A stretch of 64,000 bases of DNA from Collinsella aerofaciens (GTDB lineage: Bacteria > Actinomycetota > Coriobacteriia > Coriobacteriales > Coriobacteriaceae): positions 992,001-1,056,000 of the forward strand of contig NZ_CP024160.1 in NCBI RefSeq assembly GCF_002736145.1. The letters are read 5' to 3'. Positions within the stretch are counted from its first letter, which is position 1; every line of letters starts with the position of its first letter. Below are positions 27,540-36,441 of the stretch, piece by piece. Both the position numbers and the translations under genes were made by a program. The notes under the pieces were generated by a model that had not been told where the DNA came from, searched no databases, and worked only from the letters and a program-made list of their open reading frames with translations.

Positions 27540-30500
27540 CTACACGTCCCTCCTTACAAACGTTCCTTCGTGGTTATACGAGCAGCGCGCATGCGCGGCC
27601 TGCGCCGACGTCGGGTCGACGGCGGCAACGTCGCCCGCCTCGAGCTCGCGCAGGCGCTCGGCAATGCCGGTCTCCACGCGGTCGAGCAGCGCATCGAAGT
27701 CCATGCTGCCGCCCTCGCCCGGAAAGCCCTTCTTAAGGCCCGGGATGCGACCGTCGCCGCGCTCTTCCTCGAGCAGCTCGGCACTTGCGGCGCCACGCAG
27801 CGCGGGCTTGCCGCCCTTGGTGGAAAAGTAGAGCGCTGCGCGGGTATCTAGGCCCAGCGCCCGACGCATGGCCTGCGCGTAGATGAGTGTCTGGGTATGG
27901 GGCGGCAGCCAGCGCGGGTCGTCGATGGGGGCCTCGCCCGACTCCTCGTCGCGCACCGTGGGGTCGGCGAGTTTAAACTCCTCGACACCCGAACGATGCT
28001 TGTAGTCGATCACCACGGCACGATTCTCGGCATCCACGTCAACGCGGTCGATGCGCCCGCCGAGCGGCCAACCGGCATACTCGACCTGGAGCTCGTTGAA
28101 CGCAAACTCCAGATAGCGCGGCGCGAAGGGCGCGAGTGCCTCGGACTCGTAGGCGAGCACACCTTCCAGCTGCGGCAGAATCTCGGCCACCTGACGCTCC
28201 TCCACCGGGGAGAGCGGCACCAGCGGGCCCTCGGTACCGCGCTTGCCGGCATGCTCGGCCAAGGTCTCGGCAAAGACCTCGCGCAGCAGCTCCTGTGCAC
28301 GCGGCAGGTTCTCGGGCGTCACACGCTCCATGCCCTCTTGGGGCAGACGGGCGTGCAGGTGTTCCAGCACGTCGTGGACGAAGTTACCCTTCTCCATGTT
28401 GCCAAAGCCCGCATCGATGGACTGGGGCTTAACGCGATACGACACGAACCAGCACAGCGGGCAGGTGGAATAGGCCTCAATCTGCGAGGCGGACGTCAGG
28501 CGCGGTACGAGCGGCGCGTCCTCGTCCTCGCCGTCACGACGGCGCAGGACCAAATACGGCACGGCCTCGGCACTCAGATGCTGCGGGGCTTCACAGGTCA
28601 CGCGCTCGCGCTTGAGACCTTCGCCTGCCGCGGGATCGAAGTCCCTTACGATATCGCCCTCACCCACGCACTTCGCCTTGTCGGCGTCAGTGGCCTTAGC
28701 GTCGTCAGCTGCCTTGTCGGCGTCTGCGGCCTCAGCGTCGTCAGCTGCCTTGTCGGCGTCTGCGGCCTCAGCAGCTTCAGCGGCCTCGGCATGCGCCCGC
28801 AACTCGGTCCACACGGCAGCCGGATAGCACTCGCGCGCTTGACGATCGTGGGTCACACGGGCGAGCGCAACCGGACCACGCGACGCTTGCATCGCGCGGC
28901 CAAAGCGTGCGCGCAGCAAGGCCGCAGGCTCAAGCGTCACGCCCTCGCGACCAAGGCTCGCCGTCAGCGTGGCCAGCGGCCCCTCCTCGTGTGAGAGCGG
29001 ATAACTGTCCAGGTCGACGTCGGCAAACAGCACGGCATCGTAGCTATCGGGGCGCAGGGCTGCCGCATCGGCAAGCGACGCAAAGCGCACTTGGGCGCGC
29101 GGCGCGCGGTCGACCTCGTAGGTCTCGTAATCGTATGCAGTGCTGCGCTTGTCCACCTTGGTACGAACGCCGTCGAGCACGGGCACGGTCGCGGCCTGCG
29201 ACACGTCGAGCGTGTGGGCGTCGTTCATAAGGATGTCGATGGCATGTCGCAGCAGGGCGGTCTCCGCCTGACGACGAGCCTGACCGTCAAGGCCTCCAAG
29301 GGCGCGATCGGGCAGTGCCTCGGCGACGGCAAGCATGGCCTTGAGCGCCGTCACGGGCTTGTCGCGCCACAGCGCCTGGAACACGTCCGAGACCACGCAC
29401 GGCACGTTCTTAAACCAGTTCTCGTCGCTCGCCGCTTTACGCGCGCCCCTCACCTGGCCTTGGACGCTCTGCAGCAGGCTCTTAACGCCCGCGGTAGTCT
29501 TGCTGCGCGAGAGACGCATGTTCTTATCGAAGGTACGGGCATTGACGGCATCAGCGCCCGAAAGCGGACTGTAGATCCAGTCGGTAAGCTCCGGCGCGGG
29601 CCACCATTCGGTCTTTGACGCCGTGAACTCATCGGCGGCCTTCATGCGCTCGATCAGGCCGGCAAGCGCCGCAAACTGCCTGCCCGCAATGGATTGGGAA
29701 AACGCCGTGAACTCAGTCGTCTCGGCCACAATGTGACGCGCCGCCAAACGGGCAGCGAGTTCGCCGAACAGCTGGGGTGCCCGGGCGGAAACAACGAACA
29801 CGCGCGTGGGGTCGGAGTTTGTCGCGGCGCCGTCGCGCGACACGGACTCCTCACATGCCGCGACCAGGTTCTCAAGAGCATCCACATAAGCGCGGGCGCG
29901 GGCATGGGGGCCGGCCACCTCTATAAAAATAGGCTGAGTGGCAGGCGCAGAAGCGGTCTCGGACGCGCCGGCGTTCTCCCCCAACGGGGCGGCCTCAAAC
30001 AGCACACCGCGGGCATCAAAGGCGGCAGCCAGGTCCTCGCGCATCGCCGCCTGCTCGCGGGCAAGCAGCACGACGACCTCTCCCCCATTGTTCGCCACGG
30101 CAGACAGTAACTCGAGCAGGCCGTGCGTAAACGACGTGATACCGCGCACGCATACGGCGCGGGTGCACGCCGGCAGGTTATCGGTCAGGACACCGGCCAT
30201 AATGTCAGCCGCCTCGCAGGGCTCGACCATATCTCGACGGTCCAAACCGCCCGCATAGGCGCGCAAAAGCTCGAACACACGAGCCTCGGCATCGCTTTTT
30301 GACTCCGGCTGGCAGTTGTCGCCACGGCATCGTTCGGCACCTATCCCTGCCACACCCGGCAGCACATCGCGAGCCATACGCGCGAGCATACGCACCGTGC
30401 CCTGGCTGCGCGAAAGCGGCTGCAGGTCGGCGTCGTCGAGACGCGCTACCATGTCCGAAAACAGCATCTGGCGCTGCAGGTTGTCCACAAAGCTGCGGCC

Positions 30501-30728
30501 ATCGCCCAAAAGCTCCCACAACGAACGGAGCCACGACGAAGGGGTCTTGTAGTCAACACCCAGGGAAGCGCCGGCTTCCGCCGCATCATGACGGCACAGG
30601 TCGAGCTCGGCAAACGTTGGCGCCAGCAGCACGGCACGCCCGTGGCGGGCAATAAGGTCGGCAAGCAGCGCCGACTCGGCATCGCTCATATCCGTGTCGG
30701 CATTGGTGGTATAGATTCGAACAGGCAT
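27540..30728 (-). CDS. addB: Helicase-nuclease AddB
   Basis: A 1062-residue partner of AddA. The N-terminal part is an inactivated helicase-like region, as usual for AddB. A RecB-type nuclease lies near the C-terminus, with VVIDYKHRSG at about 904, GGRIDRVDVD before it, and cysteines (STCPLCWF, near 750; HARCSYNHEG at the end) that could hold the AddB Fe-S cluster. Between about 649 and 690 sits an Ala/Asp/Lys repeat, absent from most homologues. GGAGG lies just before the ATG. First gene of the addB-addA operon. Confidence 0.9.
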   Translation of the reverse strand: MPVRIYTTNADTDMSDAESALLADLIARHGRAVLLAPTFAELDLCRHDAAEAGASLGVDYKTPSSWLRSLWELLGDGRSFVDNLQRQMLFSDMVARLDDADLQPLSRSQGTVRMLARMARDVLPGVAGIGAERCRGDNCQPESKSDAEARVFELLRAYAGGLDRRDMVEPCEAADIMAGVLTDNLPACTRAVCVRGITSFTHGLLELLSAVANNGGEVVVLLAREQAAMREDLAAAFDARGVLFEAAPLGENAGASETASAPATQPIFIEVAGPHARARAYVDALENLVAACEESVSRDGAATNSDPTRVFVVSARAPQLFGELAARLAARHIVAETTEFTAFSQSIAGRQFAALAGLIERMKAADEFTASKTEWWPAPELTDWIYSPLSGADAVNARTFDKNMRLSRSKTTAGVKSLLQSVQGQVRGARKAASDENWFKNVPCVVSDVFQALWRDKPVTALKAMLAVAEALPDRALGGLDGQARRQAETALLRHAIDILMNDAHTLDVSQAATVPVLDGVRTKVDKRSTAYDYETYEVDRAPRAQVRFASLADAAALRPDSYDAVLFADVDLDSYPLSHEEGPLATLTASLGREGVTLEPAALLRARFGRAMQASRGPVALARVTHDRQARECYPAAVWTELRAHAEAAEAAEAADADKAADDAEAADADKAADDAKATDADKAKCVGEGDIVRDFDPAAGEGLKRERVTCEAPQHLSAEAVPYLVLRRRDGEDEDAPLVPRLTSASQIEAYSTCPLCWFVSYRVKPQSIDAGFGNMEKGNFVHDVLEHLHARLPQEGMERVTPENLPRAQELLREVFAETLAEHAGKRGTEGPLVPLSPVEERQVAEILPQLEGVLAYESEALAPFAPRYLEFAFNELQVEYAGWPLGGRIDRVDVDAENRAVVIDYKHRSGVEEFKLADPTVRDEESGEAPIDDPRWLPPHTQTLIYAQAMRRALGLDTRAALYFSTKGGKPALRGAASAELLEEERGDGRIPGLKKGFPGEGGSMDFDALLDRVETGIAERLRELEAGDVAAVDPTSAQAAHARCSYNHEGTFVRRDV
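28675..28782. repeat. Three tandem 36-bp repeats inside addB
   Basis: Three in-frame 36-bp copies (28675-28710, 28711-28746, 28747-28782) encode twelve-residue units of the type ADADKAADDAEA. The second and third copies are nearly identical; the first has a few changes. The flanking AEAAEAAEA extends the low-complexity linker. Confidence 0.9.
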
Positions 30729-30831
30729 GGTCCTCCGCTCAAACTGTTCGCAATAATCAATGCATCCATCCTACCCGCCCACGCGGACAGATTTGCCCCA
30801 CGCCAACAGATTTCCTCCGTCCCCAAAGGAT

Positions 30832-30858
30832 CAAAAAACCGCCCCTGAAGGGACGGTT
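30832..30858 (-). terminator. Terminator of the TrpR-like regulator gene
   Basis: On the minus strand AACCGTCCC pairs with GGGGCGGTT around TTCA and is followed by TTTTG. Confidence 0.85.
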
Positions 30859-30885
30859 CTGCGCAATTCGTTTGTTGCCGCTGGC

Positions 30886-31185
30886 CTACTCGCCATCCTC
30901 CAGTTTGATGAGGATTTTGCGATAGCCACCGTACTCGCCATTAAGTGCCTTGGACACACGGCTCACCGTGGTAGACGAAGCGCCCGTGCGGGCCTGAACC
31001 TCGACATAGGGCTCGCCCTCGTCCAGATAGCGCGCAACCTGCAGACGTTGCGAAAGATCGCAGATCTCGCGCGGCGTGCAGATATCGGTCAAAAACGCTT
31101 GGATATCCTTCTCGTCATCCAAAAGACTAAATGCGTGGACCAGCTGCTTGACATCAGGCTTGTCAAACATGTTCTCGATATTCAT
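30886..31185 (-). CDS. YerC/YecD-type TrpR-like regulator
   Basis: A 99-residue DNA-binding protein. TPREICDLSQRLQVARYL and the TGASSTTVSRVSKAL helix-turn-helix match the TrpR-like YerC/YecD family, known from Firmicutes but with an unclear target. It starts MNIENMFDKPDV at 31185, next to a weak GGCGGTGA sequence. It is divergent from the holin-like gene with about 320 bases between them. Likely a monocistronic unit with its own terminator. Confidence 0.88.
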   Translation of the reverse strand: MNIENMFDKPDVKQLVHAFSLLDDEKDIQAFLTDICTPREICDLSQRLQVARYLDEGEPYVEVQARTGASSTTVSRVSKALNGEYGGYRKILIKLEDGE

Positions 31186-31507
31186 CGATCACCGCCAAAC
31201 CCGCCAAAAGGCATCGAAGTTGATACTGACATCGGGCATCGTTCGCCCGTTCTATGCAATAGGGCAACGCCTGTGGCTTTTGCCCGTAGCAGTTTAGCAC
31301 ACCACCAAACTAAAGCGACAAAACTCTCTGCCAGCGGCGCGTTTTCTAGGACGAACGCCGTTTTGAAACCGAATGCGCACGCAAGCTCCACGAATATCTG
31401 AGACAATGGGCGCCCGAACAGGACCGTGCCCCGCACCCATCCAAGTTGCAAAGGCATGTGCCCCTTACGCTCCCTCACCACGCCATGCGCAAGAAAGGAT
31501 TCACACC
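31186..31507. other. Divergent intergenic region (yerC-like / holin-like)
   Basis: About 320 bases without a convincing gene. It must hold the promoters of both neighbours. An imperfect inverted repeat AGTTTAG...CAAACT lies near 31290-31311. A minus-strand 99-codon frame (31182-31481) overlaps the regulator gene and lacks protein-like composition, so I do not call it. AAAGGA near 31497 is the ribosome binding site of the next gene. Confidence 0.45.
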
Positions 31508-31873
31508 ATGCGCTTTATGCTTAACTGGCTCTTTACCTCGATCGCCATCGCGATTGCCACGTTCCTCGTTCCCGGCATCCAGCCCTTCGGTTTTGCCGAG
31601 GCCTGGGTCTGTTTCGCCTTCGTGGGACTGTTCCTCAACATCGTCGACTCGCTCGTCAAACCGTTCCTGACGGTCATCTCGCTGCCACTCACTATTATTA
31701 CGCTTGGTATTTTTCAGCTCGTAGTCAACAGCTTTATGCTCGAGCTGGCCAGCTACCTGTCAGTCAATCTGCTGGGCGCGGGTATCTCCATCGCCAGCTT
31801 TGGATCGGCCTTTATGGGCAGCATCCTGGTGTCCATCATGCGCAGCATCCTCGACAGCATCGCTGAGGGCTAA
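31508..31873 (+). CDS. Small four-helix membrane protein, phage-holin-like superfamily IV
   Basis: A 121-residue protein with four hydrophobic segments, starting MRFMLNWLFTSIAIAIATFLVPG and containing the conserved VDSLVKPFLTVISLPLTIITLG block of the PF04020 family. Despite the name these are common chromosomal membrane proteins of unknown function, not lysis holins in most hosts. The ATG at 31508 has AAAGGA upstream. A strong terminator follows at 31915. Confidence 0.85.
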   Translation: MRFMLNWLFTSIAIAIATFLVPGIQPFGFAEAWVCFAFVGLFLNIVDSLVKPFLTVISLPLTIITLGIFQLVVNSFMLELASYLSVNLLGAGISIASFGSAFMGSILVSIMRSILDSIAEG

Positions 31874-31914
31874 AACGACCATTCCGGCCGCGCCCGTCTC
31901 AACAGCCCAAAACG

Positions 31915-31950
31915 AAGGCCGCCCATCGCAAAAAATGGGCGGCCTTCTTA
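31915..31950 (+). terminator. Terminator of the holin-like gene
   Basis: AAGGCCGCCCAT (31915-31926) pairs perfectly with ATGGGCGGCCTT (31935-31946), followed by CTTATTT. Confidence 0.9.
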
Positions 31951-32016
31951 TTTGCCAAGTCTCAGAGGGCGAGAGAATCTGCCATTTCCACCCTGTCCCC
32001 ACATGGCAGGTGCGGG

Positions 32017-32445
32017 TTAGATGACGTAGTCGTAGCCCTCGTTGGGGGCGACGAGCGCATCGAGCGTCACGCCGTCGAGGTAGTCGTTGATGAGCTTGTC
32101 CAGGTTCTTCCACACGTCGAGCGTGGGGCACTCATCAGATCGCGAGCAACCCTTGCAGTCGCCATCCAGACAGGCGACCGGCGCCAGGCTGCCCTCGGTC
32201 AGGCGCAAGATCTCGCCCACCGTGTACTGCTCGGGCGGGCGTGTGAGCACATAGCCGCCGCCCTTGCCGCGCATGCCCGAGAGCATATTGGCGCGCACGA
32301 GCGTCGCCAGAATATTCTCGAGGTACTTCTCCGAAATACCCTGACGTGCCGCAATCTCTTTAAGCGGGATGCGACCGGCCGCTTGGTGCTCGGCCAGATC
32401 GACCATAACGCGCAGGGCATATCTGCCCTTAGTAGAAACCAACAT
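32017..32445 (-). CDS. Rrf2-family regulator, IscR/CymR-like, with cysteine cluster
   Basis: A 142-residue winged-helix regulator. MLVSTKGRYALRVMVDLA and GISEKYLENILATL are the Rrf2 hallmarks. The cysteines in ACLDGDCKGCSRSDECPT, near residues 92-107, recall the [2Fe-2S] ligand loop of IscR, with a fourth cysteine added. It is divergent from cysK, and a dyad lies between them, so it may sense Fe-S status or cysteine supply and control cysK and itself. The ATG at 32445 has GAAAGG about ten bases upstream. Confidence 0.9.
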   Translation of the reverse strand: MLVSTKGRYALRVMVDLAEHQAAGRIPLKEIAARQGISEKYLENILATLVRANMLSGMRGKGGGYVLTRPPEQYTVGEILRLTEGSLAPVACLDGDCKGCSRSDECPTLDVWKNLDKLINDYLDGVTLDALVAPNEGYDYVI

Positions 32446-32564
32446 ATATAGTGCTGCCTTTCGGTCTTTTAGTTCGTTGAAATTCTAGCCGAAAAATTGG
32501 CTTTGAAAATACCCGTTCCGGTCAAGATGGTTAATCAACTTGCAATAAACTCCTATTTCCTATT

Positions 32565-32593
32565 GCATTACTAGGCTTTAGTGTCTAGTATGC
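32565..32593. promoter_or_regulatory. Candidate Rrf2 operator between the regulator and cysK
   Basis: GCATTACTAG (32565-32574) and CTAGTATGC (32585-32593) form a dyad around ten bases, interrupted by one extra T. Size and spacing suit an Rrf2 dimer such as IscR or CymR. It lies 106 bases before the cysK start. Confidence 0.55.
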
Positions 32594-32698
32594 TTCCCAA
32601 CAGCAAAACGAACAACCTATAAGGTTTGTGGGTTTCGCTGCTACACACACCGTAAAACCACACGGTATCCAGTCATTTGAACACTTTGGAGGTTCACC

Positions 32699-33637
32699 AT
32701 GAGCAATGTTTACACGTCCATCGATCAGCTTATCGGCCACACCCCGCTTCTGGAGCTCACCCACTTTGAGGCCGACGAGGACCTCAAGGCCCGCGTGCTC
32801 GTCAAACTGGAATACTTCAACCCCGCCGGGTCCGTTAAAGACCGCGTCGCCAAGAACATGATTGACGAGGCCGAGAAGGCCGGCAAGCTCGTGCGTGGCG
32901 GCGACTACACCATCATCGAGCCCACGAGCGGCAACACCGGCGTCGGCATCGCCTCGGTGGCGGCGGCCCGCGGCTACAAGGTGATCATCACCATGCCCGA
33001 GACCATGTCCGTCGAGCGCCGCAAGCTGATGCAGGCATACGGTGCGCAGCTTGTGCTCACCGACGGCTCCAAGGGCATGAAGGGCGCTATCGCCAAGGCG
33101 GAGGAGCTGCAGAAGGAGACTCCCAACAGCATCATTGCCGGCCAGTTTGTGAACCCCGCGAACCCGGCCATTCACAAGGCCACGACCGGCCCCGAGATCT
33201 GGGACGACACCGACGGCAAGGTCGACATCTTCGTCGCCGGCGTCGGCACCGGCGGCACCGTGACCGGCGTGGGCGAGTTCCTCAAGGAGCAAAACCCCGA
33301 GATTCAGGTCGTCGCCGTCGAGCCCGCCACCTCCCCGGTGCTCTCCAAGGGCCAGGCCGGCCCGCACAAGATCCAGGGTATCGGTGCCGGCTTTGTGCCC
33401 GACGTCCTCGACACCCAGGTCTACGACGAGATCATCCCCGTCGAGAACGACGACGCCTTTGCCACCGGCCGCGCCGTGGGCCACAAGGAGGGCGTGCTCG
33501 TGGGCATTTCGTCCGGCGCCGCCGTGTGGGCCGCACTGCAGCTGGCCAAGCGCCCCGAGAACGAGGGCAAGACCATCGTGGCGCTGCTCGCCGACACCGG
33601 CGAGCGCTACCTGTCCACGGCGCTCTTCCAGGACTAA
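32699..33637 (+). CDS. cysK: Cysteine synthase A (O-acetylserine sulfhydrylase)
   Basis: A 312-residue PLP enzyme that makes L-cysteine from O-acetylserine and sulfide. The PLP lysine is Lys47 in [19 protein letters not shown] binds the substrate carboxylate; [14 protein letters not shown] is the phosphate-binding loop. Strong GGAGG lies before the ATG. A possible hairpin CTCGTTC/GAACGAG lies right after the stop, but without a T run. Confidence 0.96.
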   Translation: MSNVYTSIDQLIGHTPLLELTHFEADEDLKARVLVKLEYFNPAGSVKDRVAKNMIDEAEKAGKLVRGGDYTIIEPTSGNTGVGIASVAAARGYKVIITMPETMSVERRKLMQAYGAQLVLTDGSKGMKGAIAKAEELQKETPNSIIAGQFVNPANPAIHKATTGPEIWDDTDGKVDIFVAGVGTGGTVTGVGEFLKEQNPEIQVVAVEPATSPVLSKGQAGPHKIQGIGAGFVPDVLDTQVYDEIIPVENDDAFATGRAVGHKEGVLVGISSGAAVWAALQLAKRPENEGKTIVALLADTGERYLSTALFQD

Positions 33638-33740
33638 AGCTTCTCGTTCTTAGAACGAGTCCAAGGCACGCCGGTCTCCCCTCTCTTCTGGCAGCCTGAG
33701 CTCATCCCAACAGGGTGTCCCACAGGACGCCCGAACTTGC

Positions 33741-33746
33741 TACAAT
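33741..33746 (+). promoter_or_regulatory. Possible -10 box upstream of mnmA
   Basis: TACAAT lies 73 bases before mnmA and five bases before a terminator-type hairpin. No clear -35 box is visible 17 bases upstream. Confidence 0.3.
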
Positions 33747-33750
33747 GTCT

Positions 33751-33789
33751 GCGGCGCGGAACCAGCCTCCCGCGCCGCTTTTCTTTTTT
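33751..33789 (+). terminator. Terminator between cysK and mnmA, possibly an attenuator
   Basis: GCGGCGCGG (33751-33759) pairs with CCGCGCCGC (33770-33778) and is followed by TTTTCTTTTTT. It could end the cysK transcript, about 110 bases downstream of that gene. Because a TACAAT lies just before it, it could also terminate a short mnmA leader. Confidence 0.85.
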
Positions 33790-33818
33790 GGCCACATGCC
33801 ACCAAGGAGAACCTCCCC

Positions 33819-34919
33819 ATGCACAACAAGCGCGTGCTCGTCGCCATGAGCGGCGGCGTCGATTCCAGCGTGACCGCGTATCTGCTCAAAAGTCAGGGTT
33901 ACGAATGTGTCGGTGCCACCATGCGCCTCACCTGCCCCGCGCCCGATCCCGCCACGGGCATGAGTAAGGTCGACCGCGACATCGCCGATGCAAAGGCCGT
34001 CGCCGAGCGCCTGGGGATACCCCATCACGTGCTCGACTTGCAGCAAACCTTCGACCGCAACGTTGTCGAGCGCTTTGTGAACGCCTATCAGGAGGGGCTG
34101 ACGCCCAATCCGTGCATCATCTGCAACCGCCATATTAAGTTTGGCGCGTTGCTGGATGCGGCGCTGGATATGGGCTGCGACTACATCGCCACAGGCCACT
34201 ATGCCAAAACGAGCCAGGCGCCCGACGGCACCTGGCAGCTGCATCGCGGCGAGGACCCCAAAAAGGACCAGAGTTACTTTTTGTATTCGCTCACGCAGGA
34301 GCGCCTGGCGCACACGATCTTTCCGCTGGCAGGCCTAGACAAAGAGCGCGACGTGCGCCGCATAGCCACCGAGCAGGGCTTTGTTAACGCCAAGAAGGCC
34401 GAAAGCGAGGACATCTGCTTTATTCCAGACGGCGACTACGCGGGCTATATCGAGCGCCGCTGCGGACATGCCGCTGCACCGGGCAACATCGTATGGCGCG
34501 ACGGCAGCGTGGTTGGGCGCCACAACGGCGCGCTGCGCTACACCATCGGCCAGCGTAAGGGCTTGGGCGTCGCGATGGCGCATCCCGTGTACGTAACGGG
34601 TGTCGACGCCGTCAACAACACCGTGCATCTGGGCGAGGCAGAGGACCTGACGGCCACGGCGCTCACGGCCAACGACTGGATTTGGAGCGCCCCGGCCGAC
34701 CGCATGGAGGCAGAGCTCGATGCCGGCGACATTCGCGTGGGCGCCAAGTACCGCTACCGTCAGAAAGACCAGGCAGCGACCCTTACGCGCGGCGAAGACG
34801 GGCAAATGTTGCTGACCTTTGACGAGCCGCAACGAGCCATCGCCCCCGGCCAAGCCGTCGTCGTCTATCGCGGCGACGTCGTCCTCGGCGGCGGCACCGT
34901 TACGGCAGCCATCAGGTAG
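33819..34919 (+). CDS. mnmA: tRNA-uridine 2-sulfurtransferase MnmA
   Basis: A 366-residue enzyme that thiolates U34 of tRNA for Lys, Glu and Gln. The PP-loop is MSGGVDSSV at about residues 10-18. The two catalytic cysteines lie in NPCIICN (near 99) and SEDICFIPDGDY (near 200). The C-terminal part keeps the conserved YTIGQRKGLGV and central beta-barrel. AAGGAG precedes the ATG. Its position downstream of cysK fits a shared need for cysteine sulfur, but a terminator lies between them. Confidence 0.97.
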   Translation: MHNKRVLVAMSGGVDSSVTAYLLKSQGYECVGATMRLTCPAPDPATGMSKVDRDIADAKAVAERLGIPHHVLDLQQTFDRNVVERFVNAYQEGLTPNPCIICNRHIKFGALLDAALDMGCDYIATGHYAKTSQAPDGTWQLHRGEDPKKDQSYFLYSLTQERLAHTIFPLAGLDKERDVRRIATEQGFVNAKKAESEDICFIPDGDYAGYIERRCGHAAAPGNIVWRDGSVVGRHNGALRYTIGQRKGLGVAMAHPVYVTGVDAVNNTVHLGEAEDLTATALTANDWIWSAPADRMEAELDAGDIRVGAKYRYRQKDQAATLTRGEDGQMLLTFDEPQRAIAPGQAVVVYRGDVVLGGGTVTAAIR

Positions 34920-34927
34920 CCGCGGGA

Positions 34928-36301
34928 TTATCGCCGCACGTGTCGAAGTACCTCAACAGCGGCACTAACCTCGATTACGCGACGCTCGAGGCCGCGGCGA
35001 ATGGCCTCGAGTCGACCCTCCGCCGTCGCCCATTCGCTCTGCGAAAGAATCTCGATCGCCTCATCAACAAATCCGTTGAGCCGCGATGAATCGAACCAAT
35101 CGAGCGAGTCCGCAAGCGACAGCTGGACGAAAGGGTCGGCCCCAAACGGCTTAGCGGAAAACCCAAACTCCCCAGCTGCGAGCACGGCAGTTGGTACGTT
35201 GTACCACAGGCAGTTGCCGCTATCGAACAGCGGAGCAGGTTTTATCTCCAGGGTGTCGACATTGCGGATGATGCCGAAGTTTCGCCAATGGCGGTCGCTG
35301 TTGGCCAAAAGGGCATCGCAGACAATCATCTGCGACATAGACCTTCTCACAGCGGCCTCATCGACACCATGCTTGCCGAGGTAGCAACAGTATCGATCGT
35401 ATGTCGAGTTTCCCCGCTGGCTACCAAGTGCGCCCTTAACGTAAACAGCCGGAACGTATTCCTCGCGGCCGTCAAGAAAATCCTCGCACAGGCACACGGG
35501 ACCATTGAACATCCGCTCAACCGTATAAGGAACAAACTCCCCCTTGGAAAGCAAGCGGCGATGCAGAGCCGTTGCAACCGCCTCGTTAAAGGGCCGTTGG
35601 TCGTCCACGCCGCATCCCTTGACCAGAACGCGAACGCCGTTGCGAATCATCCACGATTTAGGAAGCTCGCCCTCGGATGTGTTGTCGGGATTTTTAAGAC
35701 CGATGCCTTCCAGCCAACCCGAACGCTCTTCGGGCGCCGATCGCTCAAAATCATTCTCGAAGTAATTGAGGTTTCGCCATTCGAGCCCGTCGCATTCTGC
35801 CGGCCGCAGCCAATAGCAATCCGAAAGCGAGAGGCCCAGGCACTGAACCGGCACCTCAACGCCGTTGACAATCCCCAGCTCGCGGTAGCGCGAGACGAGT
35901 CCGGGGCGGACGTCAGGCACCGACCGATGCCCCCACCACGCGTTGAGCTCCCGCTTATTCACCGTTGGAGAAGAGCTCGAGCATGTGCCAAACGGCATTC
36001 GTTGCGCATCGAGGACCTCGGCGATTTCGAAGGAAAACTCTCGCGTCGGATCAAACGAAACACGCGCAACCTCGTAATCGGCGGACATCAGCGTAAACTT
36101 GCGCCCCACATCGGCCGCAGGACGGCGTCCACGTTTGCGGACCTTTTGATAGGCGATCGCAGAATTGTACTCGACCAACTTCCGGCCGCCCACAATATCG
36201 CACACAAGCGTCCCCGATGCGGCAAGTTGCGATATGCGGGCTTTCGTAACGCCCAACAGGCGGGCAGCATCACCCATAGACAAGTACTCAGATGTATTCA
36301 T
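34928..36301 (-). CDS. HTH-HipA-type kinase fusion protein
   Basis: A 457-residue protein. The start is the ATG at 36301 because GAGGTGAT lies seven bases upstream. The N-terminus (MGDAARLLGVTKARISQLAASG) is an excisionase/MerR-like helix-turn-helix. The C-terminal half is a HipA-like Ser/Thr kinase: VLVKG (Lys of the nucleotide site), PFNEAVATALHRRL, the catalytic LLANSDRHWRNFG with Asp and Asn, and KPAPLFDSG with the metal-binding Asp. In classical HipAB modules the DNA-binding antitoxin is a separate protein; here both lie in one chain and no hipB is adjacent. Convergent with mnmA. Role as toxin, defence kinase or regulator is inference. Confidence 0.8.
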   Translation of the reverse strand: MNTSEYLSMGDAARLLGVTKARISQLAASGTLVCDIVGGRKLVEYNSAIAYQKVRKRGRRPAADVGRKFTLMSADYEVARVSFDPTREFSFEIAEVLDAQRMPFGTCSSSSPTVNKRELNAWWGHRSVPDVRPGLVSRYRELGIVNGVEVPVQCLGLSLSDCYWLRPAECDGLEWRNLNYFENDFERSAPEERSGWLEGIGLKNPDNTSEGELPKSWMIRNGVRVLVKGCGVDDQRPFNEAVATALHRRLLSKGEFVPYTVERMFNGPVCLCEDFLDGREEYVPAVYVKGALGSQRGNSTYDRYCCYLGKHGVDEAAVRRSMSQMIVCDALLANSDRHWRNFGIIRNVDTLEIKPAPLFDSGNCLWYNVPTAVLAAGEFGFSAKPFGADPFVQLSLADSLDWFDSSRLNGFVDEAIEILSQSEWATAEGRLEAIRRGLERRVIEVSAAVEVLRHVRR

Positions 36302-36379
36302 ATGCCGCATCACCTCGTTAAGTAATTTACGCGTTTAGTTAATAGATTGCATATATCATAATACTAAACGACCTAAAGC

Positions 36380-36406
36380 GAAAAAAGGCCCGAGCAATCG
36401 GGCCTT
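36380..36406 (-). terminator. Terminator of the M42 peptidase gene
   Basis: On the minus strand AAGGCCCGA pairs with TCGGGCCTT around TTGC, followed by TTTTCG. Confidence 0.9.
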
Positions 36407-36441
36407 AGAGCAATTGGTCAGCCGAGTCGCAAACTGCTTCC

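Noticed and set aside
28675-28782. 36-bp tandem repeats as a CRISPR array
   Set aside because: The copies are directly adjacent without spacers and are in frame within addB.
30729-30760. CGAACAGTTTGAGC as a LexA box before addB
   Set aside because: Only the first half matches; the second half lacks GTTC.
31182-31481. Minus-strand 99-codon frame upstream of the TrpR-like gene
   Set aside because: It overlaps the start of that gene, lacks a ribosome binding site and has no protein-like pattern.
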